This document shows, in pieces, positions 41,497 to 50,758 of a DNA stretch of 64,000 nucleotides. The stretch is from Pseudoclavibacter soli DSM 23366. GTDB taxonomy: Bacteria > Actinomycetota > Actinomycetes > Actinomycetales > Microbacteriaceae. The number at the start of each line of letters is the position of its first letter. Position 1 is the stretch's first letter. The notes beneath the pieces are model-generated. The model had not been told where the DNA came from and did no database searches. It was given only the letters and a program-made list of their open reading frames with translations. The DNA lies in the NCBI RefSeq assembly GCF_000423505.1, contig NZ_AUIC01000005.1, positions 169,758 through 233,757 on the forward strand, given 5' to 3'. A program made the position numbers and the translations under genes.

Positions 41497-41862
41497 ATGC
41501 CTGAACCCGAGTGGGATCCGTTTGATGCGGGCTGCCCCTCACGTCGCCTGCTCGATCGCATCGGCGACCGCTGGAGTGTGCTCGTGCTGCTGTCGCTGGC
41601 CGATGGCGCGCTGCGCTTCTCTCAGCTGCGTACCAGAGTCGACGGCGTGTCGCAGAAGATGCTCACGCAGACGCTGCGGGCGCTTGAGCGTGATGGGCTG
41701 GTCGAACGCACGGTGTTCGCCGAGGTGCCGCCGCGGGTTGAGTACGAGCTGACCGATCTCGGACGCGACCTGCTCGGCCCGCTGCAGGTGCTCAGCGGAT
41801 GGGCGGTGCAGCACATGTCGTCGGTGGCCGAGGCCCAGCGTGCGTATGACGCGCGCGGGTGA
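41497..41862 (+). CDS. HxlR-family transcriptional regulator
   Basis: The 121-aa winged-helix protein has the HxlR pattern: CPSRRLLDRIGDRWSVLVLLSLADGALRFSQLRTRVDGVSQKMLTQTLRALERDGLVERTVF, then PPRVEYELTDLGRDLLGPL. The single N-terminal Cys (in GCPSRRLL) is the residue that senses oxidants or aldehydes in several relatives. GAGGAGAG precedes this ATG; an earlier in-frame ATG would add an unrelated tail. It probably controls the divergent NAD(P)H-binding gene. Confidence 0.9.
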   Translation: MPEPEWDPFDAGCPSRRLLDRIGDRWSVLVLLSLADGALRFSQLRTRVDGVSQKMLTQTLRALERDGLVERTVFAEVPPRVEYELTDLGRDLLGPLQVLSGWAVQHMSSVAEAQRAYDARG

Positions 41863-42225
41863 ATCTTGCGTTCATCGGTGCTGATCGCGACCAGTGTTGA
41901 TCACCTGAGCATGGGCGTGTGGGCGAATGCCTGTTGGTGCCACAGGTACGCCTTGCCTAGAGTCCATCGAAGCATGCACCACCGACACGAATCGGCCGAT
42001 GGGTCGATACCGCCGCAGTAGCGTGTGGCGAACTAGAGTCGTATGTGCAAAGCAGCACCCCGACATGTGCGCGCAGTGCACCGATCCACCACAAGCGGAC
42101 GGTGCGGGAGCCAGGACAGTGATCGGGCGTGCGGCGCACCGGAGGCGCGCCGGGCCCACGACAGTCCCGCGCATCCATGGCGCCGCTCACACCAAATGCA
42201 CCCAGAATGCAGAAGGACCATTCCC
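41863..42225. other. Intergenic, 363 bp, upstream of a permease
   Basis: No convincing gene or RNA family is seen. A TAGAGT hexamer at 42034-42039 could be a -10 element, which would leave a leader of roughly 180 nt before the permease. I could not recognise a riboswitch in it. Confidence 0.4.
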
Positions 42226-43746
42226 ATGTCATCACAGCAGTCCACGCCAGAGGCGCTTCCCGAAGACCGGCCATCTCTGGTCAGCCGCATCCTTCGTCGC
42301 GAGGATCCCGCCACCTACCTGCGCAAGGACGCCCATCTGAACCGGGTGCTGCGCGTGCGAGACTTCCTCGCGCTGGGTGTGGGCACCATCGTCTCGGCAT
42401 CCATCTTCACGCTGCCCGGGCAGGTCGCCGCGCAGCACACCGGCCCTGCCGTCGCGCTCTCATACATCGGGGCGGCGATCGTGGCCGGGCTGGTGGCCTT
42501 CTCGTATGCCGAGATGGCCTCGGTGATGCCCTTCGCAGGATCGGCCTACTCCTGGATCAACGTGGTCTTCGGCGAGATCTGGGGCTGGATCGCCGGGTGG
42601 GCGCTGCTGGCCGAGTATCTGCTGGCCGTGGCATTCGTCGCCAGCGGGCTGAGCTCGAACCTGCAGGGGCTCATCGGCACGGTGGGGCTCACCCTGCCCA
42701 CCAACCTCGCCAACCCCATGGGCACCTCCGGCGGTTTCGTCGACCTGTTCGCGGTGCTGGCCATCCTCATCGTGTTCGCGCTGCTCTCACGCGGAGTCTC
42801 GGCCGCGGCCCGCGTGCAGAACGTGCTGGTGGTGCTCAAGATCGCTGCCATCGCGCTGTTCATCATCGTGGGGGTGACCGCACTGCATCCCGAGAACTAC
42901 GTGCCGTTCATCCCCGACTACCAGGTCAATGCCGACGGCACCGCCTTCGGCGGCTGGCAGGGTATCTACGCGGGCGTCTCGATGATCTTCCTGGCCTATA
43001 TCGGCTTCGACTCCATCGCGGCCAACTCCGCCGAGGCCAAAGATCCGCAGCGCACCATGCCCCGTGGGATCCTCGGCTCGCTGGGCATCGCGGTGGTGCT
43101 GTTCGTCTCCGTGTCGCTCGTGCTGGTCGGCATGAACCACTACAGCGTGTACGGTGGCACCTCGGCCGAGCCCATCGGTTACGCCCTGCGCAACGCGGGG
43201 CATCCCGTGATCGCCGTGGTTGTGCAGACGATCGCCGTGGTCGGCATGTTCACGGCGTTGATCGGGATGCTGCTGGCCGGCTCGCGCCTTCTGTACTCGT
43301 TCGGCCGCGACCGGCTGCTGCCGGGCTGGCTCGGGCAGCTCAACGAGCGGCACCTGCCCAACCGCGCACTGCTGGTGATCACCATCATCACCATCGTCGT
43401 CGGCGCGTTCTTCCCCTTCACCTTCCTGTCGCAGCTGGTGTCTGCCGGCACGCTCATCGCCTTCGTGTTCGTGAGCCTGGGCGTCTACGCCCTGCGCCGC
43501 CGCGAGGGGCGCGATCTGCCCGAGGCCTCGTTCAAGGTGCCGTTCTACCCGGTGCTGCCGGCCTTGGGTGCGCTGGCCTCGGCGTTCGTGTTCATCGGGC
43601 TCAACGTCGACGCGCAGATTGTGGCCGGCATCTGGTTCGTCATCGGTCTGGTGCTCTACCTCTCCTATGGGGTGTGGCACTCCCGCGCGGGGCGCGACGA
43701 GCCGGTACCCGAGCCAGACCGGGACCTGCGCGCGTCGGGGGAGTGA
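42226..43746 (+). CDS. APC-family amino acid permease
   Basis: The 506-aa transporter has about 12-14 membrane segments. LGVGTIVSASIFTLPGQVAAQHTGPAVALSYIGAAIVAGLVAFSYAEMASVMPFAGSAYSW is the APC signature of cationic amino acid transporters (YhdG/CAT type). YIGFDSIAANSAEAKDPQRTMPRGI is the second hallmark. It imports or exchanges an amino acid; which one is unknown. AGAAGGA precedes the ATG. It uses Ser TCC and Leu CTC/CTG more than its neighbours, which may mean recent transfer, but I have not counted codons. Confidence 0.88.
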   Translation: MSSQQSTPEALPEDRPSLVSRILRREDPATYLRKDAHLNRVLRVRDFLALGVGTIVSASIFTLPGQVAAQHTGPAVALSYIGAAIVAGLVAFSYAEMASVMPFAGSAYSWINVVFGEIWGWIAGWALLAEYLLAVAFVASGLSSNLQGLIGTVGLTLPTNLANPMGTSGGFVDLFAVLAILIVFALLSRGVSAAARVQNVLVVLKIAAIALFIIVGVTALHPENYVPFIPDYQVNADGTAFGGWQGIYAGVSMIFLAYIGFDSIAANSAEAKDPQRTMPRGILGSLGIAVVLFVSVSLVLVGMNHYSVYGGTSAEPIGYALRNAGHPVIAVVVQTIAVVGMFTALIGMLLAGSRLLYSFGRDRLLPGWLGQLNERHLPNRALLVITIITIVVGAFFPFTFLSQLVSAGTLIAFVFVSLGVYALRRREGRDLPEASFKVPFYPVLPALGALASAFVFIGLNVDAQIVAGIWFVIGLVLYLSYGVWHSRAGRDEPVPEPDRDLRASGE

Positions 43747-43790
43747 GCTGCTGACGCATCCATGCGAGCCCCCCGCGGTATCCTCGACGA

Positions 43791-45770
43791 ATGGCACATC
43801 TTCTCGGAGCCGAGCACATCAGTCTGAGCTATCCCACGAAAGACGTCTTCGATGACGTGTCGCTGGGGCTCTCAGAGGGGCAGCGCATCGGCATCGTCGG
43901 CCGCAATGGCGACGGCAAGACCACCCTGCTGCGGCTGCTCGCCGGCGAGATCACCCCTGACAGTGGGCGGGTCACTCGCCGCGGAGGCATCACCGTGGGC
44001 GTACTGGCACAGGCTCCAGACTTCGCCGGAGTGCACACCGTGGCCGAGGCGGTCGTGGGCGATCTGCCCGAACACGAGTGGGCATCTCAGCAGCGCGTGC
44101 GCGACGTGCTCAATGGGTTGCTCGCCGACATCGACTGGCACGCCGACGTTGACGAACTCAGCGGCGGGCAGCGACGGCGAGTCGCGCTCGCAGCGCTGCT
44201 GCGTCAGGAATGGGACGTGCTGTTTCTCGACGAGCCCACCAACCATCTCGATGTCGAGGGCATCACCTGGCTGGCCCGACACCTGCACGATCGCTGGGCA
44301 AAAAACGCTGGCGGGCTCGTGATGGTCACGCACGACCGATGGTTTCTCGACGCGGTGGCCACCGACACCTGGGAGGTGCACGACCGCACCGTCGAGCCCT
44401 TCGAGGGCGGGTACGCAGCGTACATTCTGCAGCGTGTCGAGCGCGATCGGCAGGCGGCGGCGATCGAGGCCAAGCGACAGAACCTGATGCGCAAAGAGCT
44501 CGCCTGGCTGCGCCGTGGCGCGCCGGCGCGCACCTCGAAGCCGAAGTTTCGCATTGAGGCAGCCAACGAGCTGATCGCCGACGTGCCACCCGTGCGTGAC
44601 GCCGTGCAGCTGCGGGCGATGGCCACCAGTCGCCTGGGCAAAGATGTGATCGACATGCTCGATGTCGACGTGCGCTATTCGGGCGAGACGCTGCTGCACG
44701 ACGTGGTGTGGCGGCTGGGGCCAGGCGATCGCGTGGGTCTGCTCGGCGCCAACGGAGCCGGCAAGTCGACCCTGCTCGATCTGGTGCGGCGTGCGGCAGC
44801 CAGCCCGGGAGAGAGCCTCACTGCCGAGAGCTTTCCAGTGGTGGGCGAGACGCGATCAGACTCGTATCCCTCGGATCGCTCCGCGATCCTTCCGCCAGCC
44901 CCGGGGCCACACTCGTCTGACAGCGTCTCGCCCGCCGCTGAGGTGTCGGGCAGCGCGGTCATCACCAAGGGCCGCATCAAGATCGGCAAGACCGTGCGCC
45001 TGGCCGAACTCACGCAAGAGCTGCACGAGCTCGACGACATCGCCAACGACCGAGTGCGCGAGGTGATCGGGCGCATCCGCACGTCATATCGAGTGGGCGA
45101 CGAAGAGCTCACTCCAGGCCAGCTGCTTGAGCGCCTCGGCTTCTCGAGCGCGCAGCTGTCGACGCCCGTGCGAGATCTGAGTGGTGGCCAGCGCCGCCGC
45201 CTGCAGTTGCTGCTGACCCTGCTCGACGAGCCCAACGTGCTTATTCTCGACGAGCCCACCAACGACCTCGACACCGACATGCTGGCCGCCATGGAAGACG
45301 TGCTCGACGCGTGGGGCGGCACCCTGATCGTGGTCAGCCACGACCGCTACTTTCTCGAGCGCGTCACCGACGACCAGTACGGGCTGATCGGCGGCACGCT
45401 GCGGCACCTGCCGGGCGGGGTCGACGAGTTTCTGCGTCTCGACGCTGCTGCGGGGTCTCGGGCCGGTGGGCAGGGTACGCAGGATGCGCTGGGCGCCGGT
45501 AGGGCATCCATCGCGACCGAGACAGAGGCAAACACGTCGGGGCTCAGCGGCGCCGAGCGCCGCGCGGCCGAGAAAGAGCTGAGCGCACTGGAGCGCAAGC
45601 TCGAGAAGGCGCGAGCTGCGTTGACCAAGGTCGATGCCGAACTTGCCGCCGCCGATCAGAGTGACTTTGCGGGCTTGGCGAGCATCGACGCGCTGCGGCG
45701 CTCGACCAGTGCCGAGATCGATGAGTTCGAGGCTCGCTGGCTCGAATTGGCCGAACAGCTCGAGGGGTGA
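43791..45770 (+). CDS. ABC-F family ATPase
   Basis: The 659-aa soluble protein has two ABC domains, with no membrane domain: Walker A GRNGDGKTT near 37 and GANGAGKST near 318, LSGGQRRRVALAAL and LSGGQRRRLQLLL signatures, and LFLDEPTNHLDVEG and LILDEPTNDLDTDM. The linker between domains holds conserved basic residues. A Ser/Pro-rich insertion lies at about 340-395, and a coiled coil closes the protein (RRAAEKELSALERKLEKARAAL). ABC-F proteins act on the ribosome. TATCCT ends 6 nt before the ATG. Confidence 0.93.
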   Translation: MAHLLGAEHISLSYPTKDVFDDVSLGLSEGQRIGIVGRNGDGKTTLLRLLAGEITPDSGRVTRRGGITVGVLAQAPDFAGVHTVAEAVVGDLPEHEWASQQRVRDVLNGLLADIDWHADVDELSGGQRRRVALAALLRQEWDVLFLDEPTNHLDVEGITWLARHLHDRWAKNAGGLVMVTHDRWFLDAVATDTWEVHDRTVEPFEGGYAAYILQRVERDRQAAAIEAKRQNLMRKELAWLRRGAPARTSKPKFRIEAANELIADVPPVRDAVQLRAMATSRLGKDVIDMLDVDVRYSGETLLHDVVWRLGPGDRVGLLGANGAGKSTLLDLVRRAAASPGESLTAESFPVVGETRSDSYPSDRSAILPPAPGPHSSDSVSPAAEVSGSAVITKGRIKIGKTVRLAELTQELHELDDIANDRVREVIGRIRTSYRVGDEELTPGQLLERLGFSSAQLSTPVRDLSGGQRRRLQLLLTLLDEPNVLILDEPTNDLDTDMLAAMEDVLDAWGGTLIVVSHDRYFLERVTDDQYGLIGGTLRHLPGGVDEFLRLDAAAGSRAGGQGTQDALGAGRASIATETEANTSGLSGAERRAAEKELSALERKLEKARAALTKVDAELAAADQSDFAGLASIDALRRSTSAEIDEFEARWLELAEQLEG

Positions 45771-45789
45771 GCGTAGGCGCTGAGCGCCG

Positions 45790-46431
45790 CTACCCCTGAC
45801 GCTGTGGCGCCGCAGTGACCCACCTGTCGCTCCATTGGGCAGCCCAGTCGTCGGGCGAGTTGAAGTGCACTGCGCAGGCATTGGCTCGTCGGGCGAGCAT
45901 CGGCACCGAACGATCGGTGGGGCGGCTCGGCGTGATCCACCGGAGGTCTGCCGACTGCAGCAGACGGTCGATCTCGGCCCAACTCAGACCGGGCAGGTGC
46001 TCATCGAGGTAGGCATGAGAGACGCCGTGCGACAGCGGAATCCAGTGGTCGTAGCGAATCAGCGCATCAAGCTCATCGGCGTCGAGGTGCCAGGCAAAGC
46101 GCTGCAGATCAACGCCCTGCACCGGGGTGCGAAACTGCACGGTGGTCTCGCCGTCGTCGCTGAGGGGTATGCCCACGGCGATCTGCAGGCGCCCGAGTGT
46201 GTCTGCCACAAGAGCGTCGCGGGTGGCGAGGCTGTCGCTGGCCTCGGGCCCTCGCACATCGGCAGAGCCGAGTTCGGTGGTGCGGGTCATTGCAGTCAGG
46301 CGCAGCGTTTGGCCGGGCAGCAGCTGGTCGACGCGGGCGGCGAGGGCAGCCGGCAGCTGCGAGACTCGCAGGCCGGTGCGAATGCGCGCGGGCTCGCCGA
46401 GCGGGCGCGAAGGGGTGGGATTGGTTGACAT
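45790..46431 (-). CDS. Hypothetical soluble protein, 213 aa
   Basis: I do not recognise this gene. It has no signal peptide or membrane segments. It shows a hydrophobic-patterned LRVSQLPAALAARVDQLLPGQTLRLTAMT, beta-like segments and a C-terminal region rich in aromatic residues (FAWHLDADELDALIRYDHWIPLSHG, FNSPDDWAAQWSDRWV). GAGAGG lies 6 nt before this ATG. It is convergent with the ABC-F gene, 19 bp away. Confidence 0.7.
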   Translation of the reverse strand: MSTNPTPSRPLGEPARIRTGLRVSQLPAALAARVDQLLPGQTLRLTAMTRTTELGSADVRGPEASDSLATRDALVADTLGRLQIAVGIPLSDDGETTVQFRTPVQGVDLQRFAWHLDADELDALIRYDHWIPLSHGVSHAYLDEHLPGLSWAEIDRLLQSADLRWITPSRPTDRSVPMLARRANACAVHFNSPDDWAAQWSDRWVTAAPQRQG

Positions 46432-46591
46432 GACATACCTCTCGGTCGGTGCTTGCACACGCGGTTGCGTGGGCCCGTTCTTGCCCTGGGGCACCCGCAC
46501 CGTAGAACGGGTTGCCGCGCGACCAGCCAGGTACTGTCAGTCGCGACTCATGAACGTGCTCACACTCTATGGCCTGCCACCGACACGCACG

Positions 46592-47080
46592 TCAGGATGA
46601 CGCAGTAAACACCTCATGCGCGCTGGCAACCATGCGCCGCCCAAAGCTGCGCTGGTCGCTCATGCCGTGCACCAGCTCGCGGGCGCGCGCCTGCGTGAGC
46701 TCGACCTCGTGCAGCTCGGCCAGCGCCAGCAGATAAACCAGGGTGAGCTCGAACTGAGCCTGGCGATCCCCGGCGGGCAGTAGCTTGGCTGCGCCCACCC
46801 GCGCGGCGTTGCTCCCGAGGCGGCGAGCCAAGCTCGAAGCTGCTCGCCCGGTGGCCTTGGTGGCCACTTTGGCGGTGCCCTTCGCCCCAGGGATGCGCGC
46901 CAGCGCCACGCCGGCAGCCACCGTTCCTGCGGTCATCAGCCCGCCGGCCACGCCCACCGCTGCGATATAGCGGCGATCAAGGATGCGAATCAGCGTCTGC
47001 GCGTCGGCCTGCGGATGCTTCCGGCGCAGCCGGTCGACATATTTGGCGGCAATTCTTCGATGCGGTTCTCTCGGGTTCAT
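46592..47080 (-). CDS. Small protein with Gly/Ala-rich hydrophobic segment
   Basis: This 162-aa protein has a basic N-terminus (EPHRRIAAKYVDRLRRKHP), then DRRYIAAVGVAGGLMTAGTVAAGVALARIPG, a likely membrane-associated hydrophobic stretch. A helical C-terminus follows (FELTLVYLLALAELHEVELTQARARELVHGMSD). The pattern recalls EcsC-like proteins, but the match is weak. GGAGG precedes this ATG with a good spacing. The function is unknown. Confidence 0.7.
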   Translation of the reverse strand: MNPREPHRRIAAKYVDRLRRKHPQADAQTLIRILDRRYIAAVGVAGGLMTAGTVAAGVALARIPGAKGTAKVATKATGRAASSLARRLGSNAARVGAAKLLPAGDRQAQFELTLVYLLALAELHEVELTQARARELVHGMSDQRSFGRRMVASAHEVFTASS

Positions 47081-47127
47081 GGTGACCTCCGATCTCGGGT
47101 CGAGCGATTCTCGCACACTCCCGTGAA

Positions 47128-47796
47128 TCAGAGTGAACGCTTGAGCAGCACGACGCTGTCGACCAACTCGCCGGTCTCACCATTCGGGCCGGTGGCGCGT
47201 CGGGGGCGCTTTTCTGCGATTTCGGCACGCCAACCCTGACCGTCCCCGACTGCATCGAACACGTCTGACTCGGGTGTTGGAAAGACGTGCGCAGGCTGGT
47301 GCCCGCCGTGATCATGGCCTTGTCGGGCCCACGGCGGCCGCTCGGCGTGTGCAGTGATCAGCAGATGGCCTCCGGGCGCCACCATGCCAGCCGCACGCCG
47401 CAGAATCGCCGGCCGGTCGATCTGTGCCGACCAAGAGTGCAGATACGACGCTGTCACCAGATCGAACTGTTGGTCACCAGCCGGCCGCCAGACCGACAGA
47501 TCGGCCGCGATCAGCTGCAGCTGAGCATCCTCGATGCCGGCCTGGCGAGCAGCCGCATCGCCGCGTGCAACTGCGGTTGACGAGAGGTCGACCCCGGTCA
47601 CCTGCCAGCCGTGCTGGGCCAGCCACACGGCATCGCCGCCCTCGCCGCAGCCCAAATCGAGAGCACTGCCTGCAGGCAAATCGGCAGCCACCTCGGCCAG
47701 CACTGGGTTCACGCGCCCTGACCACACCTGATCGGCCGTGGCGTAGCGGTGCTCCCAGAAGGCGGCGAGATCGTCTGCGTGCTGCTGCTCGTTCAT
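47128..47796 (-). CDS. SAM-dependent methyltransferase
   Basis: The 222-aa class I methyltransferase has SAM motif I ALDLGCGEGGDAVWLAQHGW, VTGVDLSSTAVARG, IAADLSVW and FDLVTASYLHSWSAQIDRPAIL. It resembles the TehB/Mtase-25 group of small-molecule methyltransferases. The substrate is unknown. The longer frame upstream contains no good ribosome site; this ATG is followed by a family-like start with FWEHRY. Confidence 0.85.
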   Translation of the reverse strand: MNEQQHADDLAAFWEHRYATADQVWSGRVNPVLAEVAADLPAGSALDLGCGEGGDAVWLAQHGWQVTGVDLSSTAVARGDAAARQAGIEDAQLQLIAADLSVWRPAGDQQFDLVTASYLHSWSAQIDRPAILRRAAGMVAPGGHLLITAHAERPPWARQGHDHGGHQPAHVFPTPESDVFDAVGDGQGWRAEIAEKRPRRATGPNGETGELVDSVVLLKRSL

Positions 47797-47893
47797 GTGA
47801 ACAGCATGATCGATGGCGCACCGCAGAGCAACCCGCGCTGCACTAGGCGAGCGCTTGCGAAAAATCGCCGGGGAGATGCGATTGTCTCGAGTT

Positions 47894-47942
47894 TTCGCCA
47901 GCATCTGGCGAAGAATTGCTAAAACACCAGTGAGCTGGCGAA
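47894..47942. repeat. Short hairpin and repeat cluster
   Basis: TTCGCCAG-CAT-CTGGCGAA (47894-47912) is a perfect 8-bp palindrome, and CTGGCGAA recurs at 47935-47942 in AT-richer surroundings. It lies between the methyltransferase and marP, both read leftward. There is no T-tract; the role is unknown. Confidence 0.45.
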
Positions 47943-47956
47943 TTTTGGCAAGAGCG

Positions 47957-49156
47957 TCACCCCACAGTGCACGTGCCGGGGCTCACCGCGGCCGACATCG
48001 TCGCAGCCTGCTGCACCACCGGGCGCACGCTGTCGAGCGTGAGCACATAGCCGACGCCGTCGATCGAGGCCTCTTTGGCGAACACAATGCCGGCGATCTG
48101 CCCGGCCTGGTTCAGCAACGGGCCGCCCGAATTGCCCGACTGCACGTCTGAGGCGATGGTGGCGACGTCGCTTCGCGTGCGCCCGCTTTCGTTCGAGAAG
48201 GTGACCGGCGAGGTGCTCATCACCGTGGCCGAGTGCGACTGGAACGGCCCGCCGTACGGGTAGCCCATGACGGCGCCAGCGTCGCCTACGCTCAGCCCGT
48301 CGGCCAGGCTCAGCGAAGCGGTGTCGAGCCCTTCGACTGCAATCAGGGCGAGGTCGGTGTCGGCGTCATAGTAAACGACACGCCCGGTGAGTGCGGCCTG
48401 ACCTGGGGCCTCCACTACCGGTGCCGACACGCCGGCGACCACATGAGCATTCGTCAGGATGCGGTCGTGCGCCACCACCACACCCGAGCCCGACTGGCTT
48501 TGTCCGCAGCGGTATGCCGTGCCGGTGATGCGCACCACAGACTCCGCAGCCTGTGTGAGCTCTGGCGTGCCGAGATCCACCTCGGCGGTCTCGGGCACCG
48601 AGTCGATGTCGCCGAGGGCCTCGACCAACCAGTCGCCGGCGTCGCTGAAGGTGCTGCTGGTCATGGCGCGCAGACTGGCTTGCCATTGGGCTGGTACGGC
48701 GGTTTCGATGGTGCCGAGCACCCGCGAAGAACTGAGTGCGCTGGTCAGCAGCGGCGACCCGAGCGCCGACAGCGACGAACCGATAATCAAGATGACGGCG
48801 GTGCTGAAGACGAAGCCGGTGCCGGCTCCCAGTGTGCGGTTGACGGCTCCGAGGCGCAGCCGCTGCAGTGCAGAGCTCAGCCCCCGGCCGATGGCCGTGC
48901 CGATGGCTCCGCCAAGAGCGACCAGCGCCACGCCGGTGAGCACCACGCCGAACAGGCGCGGGCGTGAGGCTGGCAGCCACGAGTTGACGAGCGGAATGGC
49001 GAACACTGCGGCGATACCGCCTGTCACCATACCGGCCAGCCAGAGCACTGTCGGCACGAGGCCACGCCGCCAGCCATGCACCACTTGCGACACGATGAAC
49101 AGCAGCAGCACTGCGTCGAGCAGCCAAGCAGACACCGTCGGGTTCATGAATGCCAT
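47957..49156 (-). CDS. marP: MarP-type membrane serine protease
   Basis: The 399-aa protein has four N-terminal membrane segments of CvpA type (residues about 8-28, 35-55, 64-84 and 104-124) and a periplasmic trypsin-like domain. Catalytic residues are His in NAHVVAG, Asp in DADTDLALI and Ser in QSGNSGGPL. Two cysteines (YRCGQS and the C-terminal GTCTVG) would form the disulfide known in mycobacterial MarP, needed for survival in acid and oxidative stress. ATG codons at 49156 and 49147 are both possible starts. Confidence 0.88.
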   Translation of the reverse strand: MAFMNPTVSAWLLDAVLLLFIVSQVVHGWRRGLVPTVLWLAGMVTGGIAAVFAIPLVNSWLPASRPRLFGVVLTGVALVALGGAIGTAIGRGLSSALQRLRLGAVNRTLGAGTGFVFSTAVILIIGSSLSALGSPLLTSALSSSRVLGTIETAVPAQWQASLRAMTSSTFSDAGDWLVEALGDIDSVPETAEVDLGTPELTQAAESVVRITGTAYRCGQSQSGSGVVVAHDRILTNAHVVAGVSAPVVEAPGQAALTGRVVYYDADTDLALIAVEGLDTASLSLADGLSVGDAGAVMGYPYGGPFQSHSATVMSTSPVTFSNESGRTRSDVATIASDVQSGNSGGPLLNQAGQIAGIVFAKEASIDGVGYVLTLDSVRPVVQQAATMSAAVSPGTCTVG

Positions 49157-49193
49157 CGTACGGGGTAGAGTAGTCAGGGCAGTTCGCTGCCGG

Positions 49194-49265
49194 TCCGCCC
49201 TGGTGTAACGGCAGCACGACAGCCTTTGGAGCTGTGAAGACCAGGTTCGAATCCTGGGGGCGGAG
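49194..49265 (+). tRNA. tRNA-Gln (anticodon TTG)
   Basis: TCCGCCC pairs with GGGCGGA as acceptor stem. The anticodon stem ACAGC/GCTGT surrounds loop CTTTGGA with anticodon TTG, and the T-arm is CCAGG TTCGAAT CCTGG. The 3' CCA is not encoded. It lies in the gap between marP and glmU. TAGAGT at 49165-49170 could be its -10. Confidence 0.94.
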
Positions 49266-49294
49266 CGATCCAAACGAATGGGAGCACCGGACAG

Positions 49295-50731
49295 ATGGCC
49301 GACACCAACCTGGCAGTGATCATCCTCGCCGCAGGCGAGGGCACGCGAATGCGATCGGCGAAGCCGAAAGTGCTGCACGAGTTGGCTGGTCGGCCTCTGA
49401 TCGGGCATGTGCTCTCTGCCGCTGAGTCACTCGAGCCCGCGCATGTTGTGCTTGTGGTGCGACACCAGCGTGAGCGCGTCGAGGCGGCAGCTCGAGAGCT
49501 GTTGCCGCAGATCGAGATCGCCGTGCAGTCAGACGTGCCGGGCACGGGCTCGGCCGCCGAGGCTGGCTTGGCTCTGCTCGACGACGACTTCGTGGGCGAC
49601 GTGTTGATCACCAGTGGCGACGTGCCACTGCTCGATGGCGACGCCCTCGACAAGTTCGTCTCGCAGCATCGCGCCAGCGGTGCAGCCGCAAGCGTGCTCA
49701 CCGCGCAATACGCCGACCCGAGCGGTTACGGGCGCATCGTGCGATCGGCAGCTGGCGACATCGAGGCCATCGTCGAGCATCGCGATGCCACCGACGACCA
49801 GCTGCTCATCGACGAGGTCAACTCGGGCACCTATGTGTTCCAGGCCAACGACCTGCGCCAGTCGCTGACCGGCATCGGCACCGACAACGCCCAGAACGAG
49901 AAGTACCTCACCGATGCCATCGCAGATCTGGTGGCTCAGGGGCGGCCCGTCTCGGCACAGATCATCGACGACCCGGTGCTGGTCGAGGGTGTCAACGATC
50001 GCGTGCAGCTGTCGGCGCTGGCGACTGAACTGAACCACCGCATCCTTGCGAAATGGCAGCGGGCTGGCGTCACCATACAAGACACCGCGAGCACCTGGAT
50101 CGACGTGACCGTCGAGCTGGGGCAAGATGTCACCCTGCTGCCCGGCACGCTGCTGCAGGGCACCACGGTGGTGCAAGACGAGGCTACGATCGGCCCCGAC
50201 ACCACGCTGGTCGACACCGAGGTCGGCTTCGGTGCCGAGGTCGTGCGCACCCATGCCCTGTCGGCTCGCATCGGCGAGCACGCCAACGTCGGGCCCTTCG
50301 CCTACCTGCGCCCTGGCACCGTGCTGGGCGCCGACGGCAAGATCGGCACTTTCGTCGAGACCAAGAACGTCACCATCGGCCAGGGGGCCAAGCTTCCGCA
50401 CCTGAGCTACGCCGGCGACGCCGAGATCGGCGAGGGGTCGAACATCGGCGCCGGCACGATCTTCGCCAACTACGACGGGGTGCACAAACACCGCTCGGTC
50501 GTCGGCCCCCAGGTGCGCACTGGCGCGCACAACGTGTTCGTCGCTCCCGTGCACATCGGGGCCGGGGTGTACTCCGGCGCGGGCACCATCATCAGAAAAG
50601 ACGTCCCCGCGGGAGCGCTCGCGATCACCAAGGCCCCTCAGGTCAATAATGAGGGCTGGGTCATCGAGCATCGCGCGGGTTCGGTTTCGGCTGAGGCGGC
50701 CGAAGCGCAGCACAACACCGCCGAGCAGTAG
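49295..50731 (+). CDS. glmU: Bifunctional N-acetylglucosamine-1-phosphate uridyltransferase GlmU
   Basis: The 478-aa enzyme makes UDP-GlcNAc for the cell wall. The N-terminal uridyltransferase begins VIILAAGEGTRMRSAKPKVLHELAGRPL. The C-terminal left-handed beta-helix acetyltransferase shows hexapeptide repeats such as IGEHANVGPFAYLRPGT and GEGSNIGAGTIFANYDGVHKH. A weak GGGAGC precedes the ATG. prs follows 27 bp later, the usual actinobacterial pair. Confidence 0.95.
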   Translation: MADTNLAVIILAAGEGTRMRSAKPKVLHELAGRPLIGHVLSAAESLEPAHVVLVVRHQRERVEAAARELLPQIEIAVQSDVPGTGSAAEAGLALLDDDFVGDVLITSGDVPLLDGDALDKFVSQHRASGAAASVLTAQYADPSGYGRIVRSAAGDIEAIVEHRDATDDQLLIDEVNSGTYVFQANDLRQSLTGIGTDNAQNEKYLTDAIADLVAQGRPVSAQIIDDPVLVEGVNDRVQLSALATELNHRILAKWQRAGVTIQDTASTWIDVTVELGQDVTLLPGTLLQGTTVVQDEATIGPDTTLVDTEVGFGAEVVRTHALSARIGEHANVGPFAYLRPGTVLGADGKIGTFVETKNVTIGQGAKLPHLSYAGDAEIGEGSNIGAGTIFANYDGVHKHRSVVGPQVRTGAHNVFVAPVHIGAGVYSGAGTIIRKDVPAGALAITKAPQVNNEGWVIEHRAGSVSAEAAEAQHNTAEQ

Positions 50732-50758
50732 CCGGCGACGGCAAGAAGGGCACCCCTA

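Noticed and set aside
42043..42225. Arg-rich 61-residue N-terminal extension of the permease
   Set aside because: It is not typical of APC proteins, and a good ribosome site precedes the ATG at 42226.
42129..43754. 541-aa open frame overlapping the APC permease
   Set aside because: Its translation is Arg/His/Gly-rich noise. The other frame gives a clear multi-span permease.
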